A DNA stretch of 64,000 nucleotides, taken from positions 6,324,001 to 6,388,000 of the forward strand of contig NZ_CP114413.1 of assembly GCF_027270315.1 (NCBI RefSeq), in the 5' to 3' direction. This stretch comes from Streptomyces cinnabarinus (GTDB lineage Bacteria; Actinomycetota; Actinomycetes; Streptomycetales; Streptomycetaceae). Below, piece after piece: positions 25,978 through 33,749 of this stretch. Made by a program: the position numbers and the translations under genes. A model generated the notes under the pieces. The model searched no databases. It worked only from the letters and a program-made list of their open reading frames with translations, and was not told the DNA's origin. Each line of letters opens with the position of its first letter. Position 1 is the first letter of the stretch.

Positions 25978-26810
25978 TGCGTCTCGACGTCGTCACGATC
26001 TTCCCCGAGTACCTGGAACCGCTGAACGTCTCCCTGGTCGGCAAGGCACGCGCGCGTGGACAGCTGAACGTCCAGGTGCACGACCTGCGCGGCTGGACCT
26101 ACGACCGGCACAACACGGTCGACGACACGCCTTATGGCGGCGGCCCCGGCATGGTCATGAAGACCGACCCCTGGGGCGACGCGCTGGACTCCGTCCTCGC
26201 GGAGGGCTACGAGACCGGCTCCCACGCGCCCGCGCTCATCGTCCCCACACCCAGCGGCCGGCCCTTCACCCAGGAACTCGCCGTGGAGCTCTCCGAGCGC
26301 CCCTGGCTGATCTTCACCCCGGCCCGTTACGAGGGCATCGACCGTCGGGTCATCGACGAGTACGCCACCCGGATGCCGGTCCACGAGGTGTCCATCGGCG
26401 ACTACGTCCTGGCCGGCGGCGAGGCGGCCGTACTGGTGATGACGGAGGCCGTGGCCCGGCTGCTGCCCGGCGTTCTCGGCAACGCCGAGTCCCACCGCGA
26501 CGACTCCTTCGCGCCCGGAGCCATGGCCAGCCTGCTGGAGGGGCCCGTCTACACCAAGCCGCCCGAGTGGCGCGGCCGGGGCATCCCGGACGTGCTGCTC
26601 AGCGGGCACCACGGCAGGATCGCCCGCTGGCGGCGCGACGAGGCCCTCAAGCGCACCACGGCACACCGCCCGGACCTGATCGAGCACTGCGACCCCAGGA
26701 CCTTCGACAGGAAGGACCGCGAGATGCTCTCCATCCTGGGCTGGGCGCCCGATCCCGAGGGCGAGCAGCACGGTCGATTTTGGCGCAGGCCGGAGGCCGT
26801 GGAAGAATAG
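25977..26810 (+). CDS. trmD: tRNA (guanine-N1-)-methyltransferase TrmD
   Basis: A 277-residue SPOUT methyltransferase, slightly longer than the bacterial average. Recognisable segments are MRLDVVTIFPEYLEPLN, DDTPYGGGPGMVMK, the knot region ARYEGIDRRVIDEYAT and EVSIGDYVLAGGEAAVLVM, then HHGRIARWRRDEALKRT. It makes m1G37 in tRNAs reading CCN, CUN and CGG and prevents frameshifting. It overlaps rimM by 1 bp and is followed by rplS. Confidence 0.97.
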   Translation: MRLDVVTIFPEYLEPLNVSLVGKARARGQLNVQVHDLRGWTYDRHNTVDDTPYGGGPGMVMKTDPWGDALDSVLAEGYETGSHAPALIVPTPSGRPFTQELAVELSERPWLIFTPARYEGIDRRVIDEYATRMPVHEVSIGDYVLAGGEAAVLVMTEAVARLLPGVLGNAESHRDDSFAPGAMASLLEGPVYTKPPEWRGRGIPDVLLSGHHGRIARWRRDEALKRTTAHRPDLIEHCDPRTFDRKDREMLSILGWAPDPEGEQHGRFWRRPEAVEE

Positions 26811-26943
26811 GTCGCTGTTGTGCGCCGTCCGGCGTGCGCCCCTGCCACAGGGGGACACGACGCCCGCCCCGACGCGGACAGCATCCTCTGGAACACCTAG
26901 CTCCCGCCTATGACCTGTGGCATGGGTGAAGAAAGCAGACGAA

Positions 26944-27294
26944 ATGTCTCACCTGCTCGACTCCGTCGACGCCGCGTCGCTGCGCAGCGACCTCCCGGCC
27001 TTCCGCCCGGGTGACACCGTCAACGTCCACGTCCGCGTCATCGAGGGCAACCGCTCCCGTGTGCAGCAGTTCAAGGGCGTAGTCATCCGTCGCCAGGGCG
27101 CCGGTGTCCGCGAGACCTTCACGGTCCGCAAGGTCTCCTTCTCGGTGGGCGTCGAGCGCACCTTCCCGGTGCACACCCCGATCGTCGAGAAGATCGAGCT
27201 CGTCACCAAGGGTGACGTGCGTCGCGCCAAGCTGTACTACCTCCGTGAGCTCCGCGGCAAGGCCGCGAAGATCAAGGAGAAGCGCGAGAACTGA
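26944..27294 (+). CDS. rplS: 50S ribosomal protein L19
   Basis: A 116-residue L19 with RPGDTVNVHVRVIEGNRSRVQQFKGVVI, the conserved SFSVGVERTFPVHTP and the terminal RRAKLYYLRELRGKAAKIKE. It lies at the 30S-50S interface. The ATG at 26944 follows GAAGAAAGCAGACGAA. It closes the rpsP-rimM-trmD-rplS run, before the signal peptidase cluster. Confidence 0.97.
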   Translation: MSHLLDSVDAASLRSDLPAFRPGDTVNVHVRVIEGNRSRVQQFKGVVIRRQGAGVRETFTVRKVSFSVGVERTFPVHTPIVEKIELVTKGDVRRAKLYYLRELRGKAAKIKEKREN

Positions 27295-27339
27295 GCGCTT
27301 TCGGTACGTCACAGCGGGGCCGGATAGCATCTGGCCCCG

Positions 27340-28056
27340 ATGGACACCGAAGCACAGCCGACGGAGCGCGACCGCTCCTCCCGCCCTGCCGCCACCGAGG
27401 AGACCTCGGCCGCGAGAGGGCCGGAGGGACGGTCGCGTTTCGCGTTGGTGTCGCGGATCACGGACTGGCTGCCCGGCGGCTGGATCACCCTGACCCTGCT
27501 GGTCTGCCTGCTCTTCCTGCTGCTCCTCAACGCCTTCGTGCTCCAGCCGTTCCAGATCCCCAGCGGATCCATGGAGCGCGGATTGAGGATCGGGGACCGC
27601 GTTCTCGTAAATAAGTTGGCGTACCGTTTCGGTGCTCAGCCGCAGCGTGGCGATGTCGTCGTCTTCGACGGAACCGGGTATTTCGGGGACGCGGACTACA
27701 TCAAACGCGTTGTCGGTGTGGGGGGAGACCACGTGGTCTGCTGCGACAAGGAGGGGAGGATCCAGGTGAACGGCCGGTCGGTCGACGAGTCGGCATTCCT
27801 GTACCCCGGAGACGATCCGTCCAGCGTCTCCTTCGACCTCGTCGTGCCCGAGGGCACCCTCTTCCTCCTCGGCGACCACCGCAGCGCCTCCAGCGACTCC
27901 CGCGACCACCTGGGCTCCCCGGGCGGCGGCATGATCCCCGTCGGCGAGGTCATCGGCCGGGCCGACTGGATCGCCTGGCCCAGCGACCACTGGACCCGCC
28001 TGGAGCGTCCCGACGCCTACGCGCGCGTGCCCGAACCGGACGGTGCCCATGGGTAA
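27340..28056 (+). CDS. sipW: Type I signal peptidase (SipW position)
   Basis: A 238-residue signal peptidase I. A hydrophobic segment (WITLTLLVCLLFLLLLNAFVL, about residues 48-68) is followed by the catalytic Ser in IPSGSMERGLRIGDRVLVNK and the catalytic Lys in ADYIKRVVGVGGDHV. The SD/GDHRSSDSRD-like box is LGDHRSASSDSRDHLG. It cleaves signal peptides on the outer face of the membrane. It is the first of four adjacent paralogues, the arrangement known as sipW-X-Y-Z in Streptomyces; the letter is given by order only. Its end overlaps the next gene by 8-14 bp. Confidence 0.93.
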   Translation: MDTEAQPTERDRSSRPAATEETSAARGPEGRSRFALVSRITDWLPGGWITLTLLVCLLFLLLLNAFVLQPFQIPSGSMERGLRIGDRVLVNKLAYRFGAQPQRGDVVVFDGTGYFGDADYIKRVVGVGGDHVVCCDKEGRIQVNGRSVDESAFLYPGDDPSSVSFDLVVPEGTLFLLGDHRSASSDSRDHLGSPGGGMIPVGEVIGRADWIAWPSDHWTRLERPDAYARVPEPDGAHG

Positions 28057-29137
28057 CCGCGGAAAGCCTCGCGGGGCACCCAGCAGCGCCGCCGAAAACC
28101 TCCTGCCCACCGGCTCCCGGCGCGCCTTCTCGGCGGCCGGCGGCCGCTCACGCGCGGAGCGCCGCAAGCTCCAGCGCAAGGTCAAGCGCCGACGCCGGCG
28201 CAGCGCGATCAAGGAGATCCCGCTCCTGGTCGGTGTCGCGGTGCTCATAGCGCTGGTCCTCAAGACCTTCCTCGTGCAGGCCTTCGTGATCCCGTCCGGC
28301 TCCATGGAGCAGACGATCCAGATCGGCGACCGGGTCCTGGTCGACAAGCTCACCCCGTGGTTCGGCTCCAAGCCGCAGCGCGGGGACGTCGTCGTGTTCA
28401 AGGACCCCGGCGGCTGGCTCCAGGACGAGCAGCCCATCGCCAAGAAGGAAGACCCCGTCGTCATCAAGCAGATCAAGGAAGGGCTCACCTTCATCGGTCT
28501 GCTGCCGTCGGAGGACGAGAAGGACCTCATCAAGCGGGTCGTCGGGGTGGGCGGCGACCGGGTCAAGTGCTGTGACACCCAGGGCCGGGTCACCGTCAAC
28601 GGCGTCCCGCTGTCGGAGCAGGACTACCTCTTCCCCGGGAACGCCCCCTCACAGACCCGGTTCGACATCACCGTCCCCGAGGGGCGGCTGTGGGTGATGG
28701 GCGATCACCGGGCCGACTCCGCCGACTCCCGCGCGCACCAGGACCAGAACGGCGGCACCGTCTCCGAGGACGAGGTGGTGGGCCGCGCCATGGTCATCGC
28801 CTGGCCCTTCGGCCACTGGGGTTCCCTGGACGAACCGAAAACCTACGCATCCGTCTCCGACTCGGCCACCGGGTCGTCCGCGGCTCCCCAGCTGTCGCAT
28901 AGGGTTGCCCCCGACGATCCGAACGGAACGATCCGACTCCCGACCCCTGCGGAACTCCCGCTCGTTATGGGAGTGGTGGGCCTGCGTCGCCTCTGGGGCA
29001 GGCAGCGGCACAGAGTAAGGAGTTGGCGTGGGGGATGTGGCGGTAGGCGCACGATCCGGGCACGACGGCGAGGACCGCGGACGTGCCGCGGAATCGGCCG
29101 CCCCGGGCGCGGACGGCGCCGTGACCTCCGGGAATGA
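28049..29137 (+). CDS. sipX: Type I signal peptidase (SipX position) with a basic C-terminal tail
   Basis: A 362-residue signal peptidase with a very basic N-terminal region (RRKLQRKVKRRRRR), one membrane helix (IPLLVGVAVLIALVLKTFLV), the Ser motif VIPSGSMEQTIQIGDRVLV, the Lys in DLIKRVVGVGGD and the box MGDHRADSADSRAHQ. About 37 Arg/Gly-rich residues at the C-terminus are read from DNA that also encodes the N-terminus of the next gene in another frame (29028-29137, 110 bp overlap). An in-frame GTG at 28043 is an alternative start; ATG 28049 is preferred. The catalytic part is intact, so the gene is taken as functional. Confidence 0.88.
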   Translation: MGNRGKPRGAPSSAAENLLPTGSRRAFSAAGGRSRAERRKLQRKVKRRRRRSAIKEIPLLVGVAVLIALVLKTFLVQAFVIPSGSMEQTIQIGDRVLVDKLTPWFGSKPQRGDVVVFKDPGGWLQDEQPIAKKEDPVVIKQIKEGLTFIGLLPSEDEKDLIKRVVGVGGDRVKCCDTQGRVTVNGVPLSEQDYLFPGNAPSQTRFDITVPEGRLWVMGDHRADSADSRAHQDQNGGTVSEDEVVGRAMVIAWPFGHWGSLDEPKTYASVSDSATGSSAAPQLSHRVAPDDPNGTIRLPTPAELPLVMGVVGLRRLWGRQRHRVRSWRGGCGGRRTIRARRRGPRTCRGIGRPGRGRRRDLRE

Positions 29138-29987
29138 ATCCGGCGCGGCCGACGAGACCCCGACGGCCGGGGAGCGGACCCGCACGGACGGCCAGGGGCC
29201 TGGTGACTCGGCCCCCACGGTGAAGAAGCCCCGCTCCTTCTGGAAGGAGCTGCCCATCCTGATCGGTATCGCGCTGGTGCTGGCGCTACTGATCAAGACG
29301 TTCCTGGTGCAGGCCTTCTCCATCCCGTCCGACTCGATGCAGAACACCCTCCAGCAGGGCGACCGGGTCCTGGTCGACAAGCTCACGCCCTGGTTCGGCT
29401 CCGAGCCCGAGCGCGGCGAGGTCGTCGTCTTCCACGACCCCGACAAGTGGCTGCTGGGCGAGCCGACGCCCGAGCCCAACGCCCTGCAGACCTTCCTCAG
29501 CTGGATCGGCCTGATGCCGTCCGCGGAGGAGAAGGACCTGATCAAGCGGGTCATCGGGGTCGGCGGTGACACGGTCGAGTGCAACGGCACCGGCCCGCTG
29601 AAGGTCAACGGCAAGGCGCTGAACGAGACGTCGTACGTCTACCCGGGCAACACCCCGTGCACCGTGGACGACCAGGGCGGCCAGTTCAAGGTGAAGGTGC
29701 CCGAGGGCCACATCTGGGTCATGGGCGACCACCGGCAGAACTCCCGGGACTCCCGCTACAACCAGGCGGACGCCAACAAGGGCATGGTCCCCGTCGACGA
29801 GGTCGTCGGACGTGCCATCGTCGTCGCCTGGCCGATCAACCGCTGGGACACTCTGCCGGTTCCGGACACGTTCGACCAGAACCTCAGTGCCCGGGCGGTG
29901 GCCGTCGCCCCCGAGGGCCTCGCGCTCGCCGGTGTCCTGCCGATCGCCCTGTGGCGCCGCAGGCGTTCCCGGCAGGGCGCCGAATGA
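29028..29987 (+). CDS. sipY: Type I signal peptidase (SipY position)
   Basis: A 319-residue signal peptidase. A disordered, acidic N-terminus (about residues 1-65) precedes a single membrane helix (LPILIGIALVLALLIKTFLV), the catalytic Ser in SIPSDSMQNTLQQGDRVLV, the Lys in DLIKRVIGVGGDTV and the box MGDHRQNSRDSRYNQ. A second hydrophobic segment near the C-terminus (VAPEGLALAGVLPIALWRR) could be a membrane anchor. The start is GTG at 29028 with AAGGAG just upstream, inside the 3' end of the preceding gene. That overlap suggests coupled translation. Confidence 0.93.
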   Translation: MGDVAVGARSGHDGEDRGRAAESAAPGADGAVTSGNESGAADETPTAGERTRTDGQGPGDSAPTVKKPRSFWKELPILIGIALVLALLIKTFLVQAFSIPSDSMQNTLQQGDRVLVDKLTPWFGSEPERGEVVVFHDPDKWLLGEPTPEPNALQTFLSWIGLMPSAEEKDLIKRVIGVGGDTVECNGTGPLKVNGKALNETSYVYPGNTPCTVDDQGGQFKVKVPEGHIWVMGDHRQNSRDSRYNQADANKGMVPVDEVVGRAIVVAWPINRWDTLPVPDTFDQNLSARAVAVAPEGLALAGVLPIALWRRRRSRQGAE

Positions 29988-30038
29988 TCCAGACCATGGG
30001 CTGACCCGGGGGCGTACCCCCGGGTAGGGTGCGGACCC

Positions 30039-30809
30039 ATGGGTGGTGAGAGCACGACACGTACGGCCCCGCCGAGCAGCGGAGGCAACGGCCCGGCGGG
30101 CAGCAAGCTCGGACAGCGACTGTCCGGAATTGCCGTGGCGCTGGGCCTGGTGCTGTTCCTGGGCGGGTTCGCCTGGGCGGCGGTGGTCTACCGGCCGTAC
30201 ACCGTGCCCACCAGTTCGATGACGCCGACCATTGACGCCGGTGAGCGGGTGCTGGCCGAGCGGATCGACGGCGCGGACATCCGCCGGGGCGATGTCGTGG
30301 TCTTCAAGGACGCGAACTGGGCGAACGCTCCCGTGGTCAAGCGGGTCGTGGCCATCGGCGGGGACACCGTCGCCTGCTGCACGGACGGCAAACTGACGGT
30401 CGACGGCAAGACGATCGACGAACCGTACCTGCCCGAGGACAGCCTGGCCGAGATCCAGAACTTCCCGACGGTGACCGTGCCGGAGGGGCGGCTGTTCCTG
30501 CTCGGTGACGAGCGGTCGGGCTCGCTGGACTCCACCGCGCATCTGGCGGACGCCGCGAGCGGCACGGTCTCGCGGGACGTGGTGTCGGCCCGGGTCGACG
30601 CCGTCGTCTGGCCGATGGACGGCATGCTGGAGCGCCCCAGCGGATTCGAGAAGCTGGGCGAGCTCTCCTCGCCGGGTCCGCTGCGCATGATGATCGGCCT
30701 GATCGTGGTGGGCGCGGTGCTGGTGCTCGGCGGTGGCGCCTACGGCCCGGTGGCGAAGTGGCTCGGCGGCCGGTCCCGCACCAGGACGGAGCCCGCGGGT
30801 GCCCGCTGA
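30039..30809 (+). CDS. sipZ: Type I signal peptidase (SipZ position)
   Basis: A 256-residue signal peptidase with two membrane segments: one near the N-terminus (LSGIAVALGLVLFLGGFAWAAVVY) and one near the C-terminus (RMMIGLIVVGAVLVLGGGAYG). The active-site Ser lies in VPTSSMTPTIDAGERVLAER and the Lys in PVVKRVVAIGGDTVACC. The substitution of TSSM for SGSM and the shorter Ser-to-Lys loop set it apart from its three neighbours. It overlaps the NUDIX gene by 11 bp. Confidence 0.92.
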   Translation: MGGESTTRTAPPSSGGNGPAGSKLGQRLSGIAVALGLVLFLGGFAWAAVVYRPYTVPTSSMTPTIDAGERVLAERIDGADIRRGDVVVFKDANWANAPVVKRVVAIGGDTVACCTDGKLTVDGKTIDEPYLPEDSLAEIQNFPTVTVPEGRLFLLGDERSGSLDSTAHLADAASGTVSRDVVSARVDAVVWPMDGMLERPSGFEKLGELSSPGPLRMMIGLIVVGAVLVLGGGAYGPVAKWLGGRSRTRTEPAGAR

Positions 30810-31305
30810 GGACACGTACGCGGGCGGTCTGCGCAAGGTCGCGCGGGTGGTGCTGCTGGACCCCGAGAACCGCATCCTGCTCCTGCACGGCCATGAGCCG
30901 GAGGACGCGAGTGACGACTGGTGGTTCACGCCGGGCGGGGGCGTCGAGGGTGACGAGACCCGGGAGCAGGCCGCGCTGCGGGAACTCGCGGAGGAGACCG
31001 GTATCACCGAGGTCGATCTCGGCCCTGTGCTGTGGCGGCGGACGTGCTCGTTCCCGTTCGCCGGGCGGCGCTGGGACCAGGACGAGTGGTACTACCTGGC
31101 CCGTACGGCACAGACGGTGACGCGGGCCGTCGCGCTGACCGAGCTGGAGCGGCGCAGCGTCGCCGGAGCGCGCTGGTGGACGTGTCAGGAACTGACCCAG
31201 GCACATGAGACGGTGTATCCGACCAGACTCGCCGAGCTGCTGCGCAGGCTGCTCGACGAAGGTCCCCCGGCCGGGCCCGTGACCCTTGACACCGAAATCG
31301 TCTAG
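30799..31305 (+). CDS. NUDIX hydrolase
   Basis: A 168-residue NUDIX protein. The full box is GGGVEGDETREQAALRELAEETGI, which fits GX5EX7REUXEEXGU, so the metal-binding Glu residues are all there. The N-terminal strand RVVLLDPENRILLLHGHEP and the C-terminal ARWWTCQEL are typical. It removes nucleoside diphosphate-linked leaving groups; the substrate is unknown. The GTG at 30799 overlaps the end of the last signal peptidase gene, so it is part of the same transcript. Confidence 0.92.
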   Translation: MPAEDTYAGGLRKVARVVLLDPENRILLLHGHEPEDASDDWWFTPGGGVEGDETREQAALRELAEETGITEVDLGPVLWRRTCSFPFAGRRWDQDEWYYLARTAQTVTRAVALTELERRSVAGARWWTCQELTQAHETVYPTRLAELLRRLLDEGPPAGPVTLDTEIV

Positions 31306-31361
31306 GGGCTCGCGGGACTGGCGCACAATGGTGGGATCGCACGGCTGAAGGGGAACATGCC

Positions 31362-31670
31362 ATGAGCGCCGAGGACCTCGAGAAGTACGAGACCGAGATG
31401 GAGCTCAAGCTCTACCGGGAGTACCGCGATGTCGTCGGTCTGTTCAAATACGTGATCGAGACCGAGCGGCGCTTCTACCTCACCAATGACTACGAGATGC
31501 AGGTGCACTCGGTCCAGGGAGAGGTGTTCTTCGAGGTGTCCATGGCGGATGCCTGGGTCTGGGACATGTACCGGCCGGCCCGCTTCGTGAAGCAGGTACG
31601 GGTGCTCACGTTCAAGGACGTGAATATCGAGGAGCTGAACAAGAGCGACCTCGAACTGCCGAGCGGGTGA
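31362..31670 (+). CDS. DUF2469 family protein
   Basis: A 102-residue acidic protein nearly constant among actinobacteria. MSAEDLEKYETEMELKLYREY, VGLFKYVIETERRFYLTNDY and FFEVSMADAWVWDMYRPARFVK are its conserved blocks. No function is known. Its usual place is between the signal peptidase/NUDIX genes and yraN, as here. It starts at an ATG after an AAGGGGAA ribosome binding site. Confidence 0.93.
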   Translation: MSAEDLEKYETEMELKLYREYRDVVGLFKYVIETERRFYLTNDYEMQVHSVQGEVFFEVSMADAWVWDMYRPARFVKQVRVLTFKDVNIEELNKSDLELPSG

Positions 31671-31781
31671 CCGCTGTGCCCTCCTGCGGCTGACGACGTT
31701 ATCCACAAGCAGTGAGTCGTCCCCCAAGATCATTTCGATGGGGGCGGATGCGTGATCGTCGGTGCCGGAGGTGGTGCCGAC

Positions 31782-32144
31782 ATGAACGCACGCAGTGCAC
31801 TCGGCAAGTACGGAGAGAGGCTGGCCGCCCGGCGGCTGGCCGAGGCCGGGATGACGGTCCTGGAGCGCAACTGGCGCTGTGGCCGGACCGGCGAGATCGA
31901 CATCGTGGCGCGGGACGGGGACGCGCTCGTCGTGGTCGAGGTGAAGACCCGCAGGGCCGACTGCTTCGAACACCCGATGGCCGCGGTGACCCCCGAGAAG
32001 GCGGAACGCCTGCGCGATCTGGCCGAACGCTGGATCCAGACCCACGGTGGGGCCCCACCCGGCGGCGTCCGCATCGACGTCATCGGGATCCTGCTCCCCG
32101 GGCGGGGCGCACCCGTCGTCGAGCACGCACGGGGGGTGGCGTGA
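31782..32144 (+). CDS. YraN family endonuclease-like protein (UPF0102)
   Basis: A 120-residue protein with the YraN restriction-endonuclease-like fold: LGKYGERLAARRLAEAGM, ERNWRCGRTGEIDIVARDG (the acidic GEID) and LVVVEVKTRRADC (ExK). These are the family's presumed metal-binding residues. The function is unproven; a role in DNA processing is inferred from its constant link to comM and dprA. The ATG at 31782 has GGAGGT in front; an in-frame GTG at 31752 is an alternative. The stop overlaps the comM start by 1 bp. Confidence 0.9.
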   Translation: MNARSALGKYGERLAARRLAEAGMTVLERNWRCGRTGEIDIVARDGDALVVVEVKTRRADCFEHPMAAVTPEKAERLRDLAERWIQTHGGAPPGGVRIDVIGILLPGRGAPVVEHARGVA

Positions 32145-33255
32145 TGGGTTTCGCACGCACCTGCTCGGTGGCCCTCGTCGGCGTCGAAGGCGTGGTCGTA
32201 GAGGTACAGGCCGACCTGGAACCGGGCGTCGCGGCCTTCACGCTGGTGGGGCTGCCGGACAAGAGCCTGACGGAGAGCCGGGATCGGGTTCGGGCCGCCG
32301 TGGTGAACTCGGGGGCCGAGTGGCCGCAGAAGAAGCTGACGGTGGGGCTCAGTCCGGCATCGGTCCCCAAGGCGGGCTCCGGCTTCGATCTGGCCGTCGC
32401 CTGTGCGGTCCTGGGAGCCGCGGAACGGATCGACCCGCGGGTGCTCGCCGACATCGTGATGATCGGGGAGCTGGGCCTGGACGGGCGGGTACGACCCGTC
32501 CGGGGCATCCTCCCGGCCGTGCTGGCCGCGGCGAGCGCCGGATACGAACAGGTGGTCGTGCCGGAGTGCGCCGCCGCCGAGGCGTCCCTGGTACCGGGCG
32601 TCTCCGTGCTGGGGGTGCGCAGTCTGCGTCAGCTGATCGCCGTGCTGACGGACGAGCCGGTGCCGGACGAGGAACCCGACGAGCCGGGGCGCCCCGACCC
32701 GCTGCTCGCCGGACTGCGGGTGCCGGGCACGGGTGCGGCCACCGGGATGCACAGCTCCGGAGCGGCACAGCACGACAGCGGGCATGACCTCGCCGACGTG
32801 GTGGGCCAGCACTCGGCCCGTACGGCCGTGGAGGTCGCCGCTGCGGGCGGGCACCATCTGTTCCTGGAGGGGCCGCCCGGCGCGGGCAAGACGATGCTCG
32901 CCGAACGGCTGCCCGCCATCCTGCCCCGGCTGGCCAGGGAGGAGTCGCTGGAGGTCACCGCGGTGCACTCGGTGGCGGGACTGCTGCCTCCGGGCAAGCC
33001 CCTGATCGACATCCCGCCCTACTGCGCCCCGCACCACTCGGCGACCATGCAGGCCCTGGTCGGCGGCGGCCCCGGGATCGCCCGTCCGGGCGCCGTGTCG
33101 CTCTCCCACCGAGGCGTCCTGTTCCTGGACGAGACCCCCGAGTTCAGCGGCCAGACCCTCGACGCGCTCCGGCAGCCCCTGGAGTCCGGGCATGTCGTGA
33201 TCGCACGCAGCGCGGGTGTCGTCCGGTTCCCGGCGAAGTTCCTGATGGTGCTCGC
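32144..33255 (+). pseudogene. comM: ComM/YifB Mg-chelatase-like AAA ATPase, 3' part lost at the island boundary
   Basis: The first about 370 codons are a normal ComM: the Lon-like N-terminal part (VALVGVEGVVVEVQADLEPG, LVGLPDKSLTESRDRV), the Walker A motif FLEGPPGAGKTMLAERLP and the helicase-like Walker B GVLFLDETPEFSGQ. After FPAKFLMVLA the family continues with NPCPCG and a C-terminal domain, but here the frame enters unrelated sequence and stops at 33442 (432 codons instead of about 540). The Cys-containing loop and the C-terminal Mg-chelatase domain are missing. In other bacteria ComM is a helicase for branch migration during transformation. The gene is almost certainly inactive. Confidence 0.9.
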
Positions 33256-33749
33256 TTATGCGGGTGTGGACATGTCCAACGGGGGGAATCAGTTGTCCGC
33301 CCGCTCGCGAGGGGGCACGAGTCCGTTTCTTGGTTGGCAGAAGCCTTCTCGTGCAGTCGTTACTGTGTGTGCGGAAGTGGGGTGCCGCTTGCTTGTGCGC
33401 CGTACTTGTCGGGTACCACAGGCATACCGTTTCTGTCCGTGACCTGGTTGGTCCTCGCGCCGGTTACTTGAGACCGCCTCGTTCAAGCTGCTCCCGCCCG
33501 TGGCCAGACGGCCGCCAGGTCGCCTCTGGGCTCGCATCCGTCGCGGCGTGGTAGTCGGGCACTCAGGTCCGATTCTGGCCCGGCAGAGGGCCGTTGAGGC
33601 CCGCCGGGCTCCTAGCCCAGCACACGGGTGATCGCCAGCGTCGACTGTTCGGCCCGGTGGCCACGCTGTGGCTGGCCGAAGCAGTTGGCATCGGCCGAGG
33701 AACTCGGGTCTGCTCTTCGGCTCGGTGAACGAGTCAGCGCTGTTCCCCG
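33256..33749. other. Junction region between broken comM and gajB
   Basis: The comM frame reads on to a stop at 33442 but without family similarity. From there to 33749 no convincing gene is seen. The palindrome GGACATGTCC lies about 20 bp inside the break. Small open frames here lack ribosome binding sites and sensible composition. This is where the left attachment site should be, but no partner repeat can be named without the right end. Confidence 0.5.
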
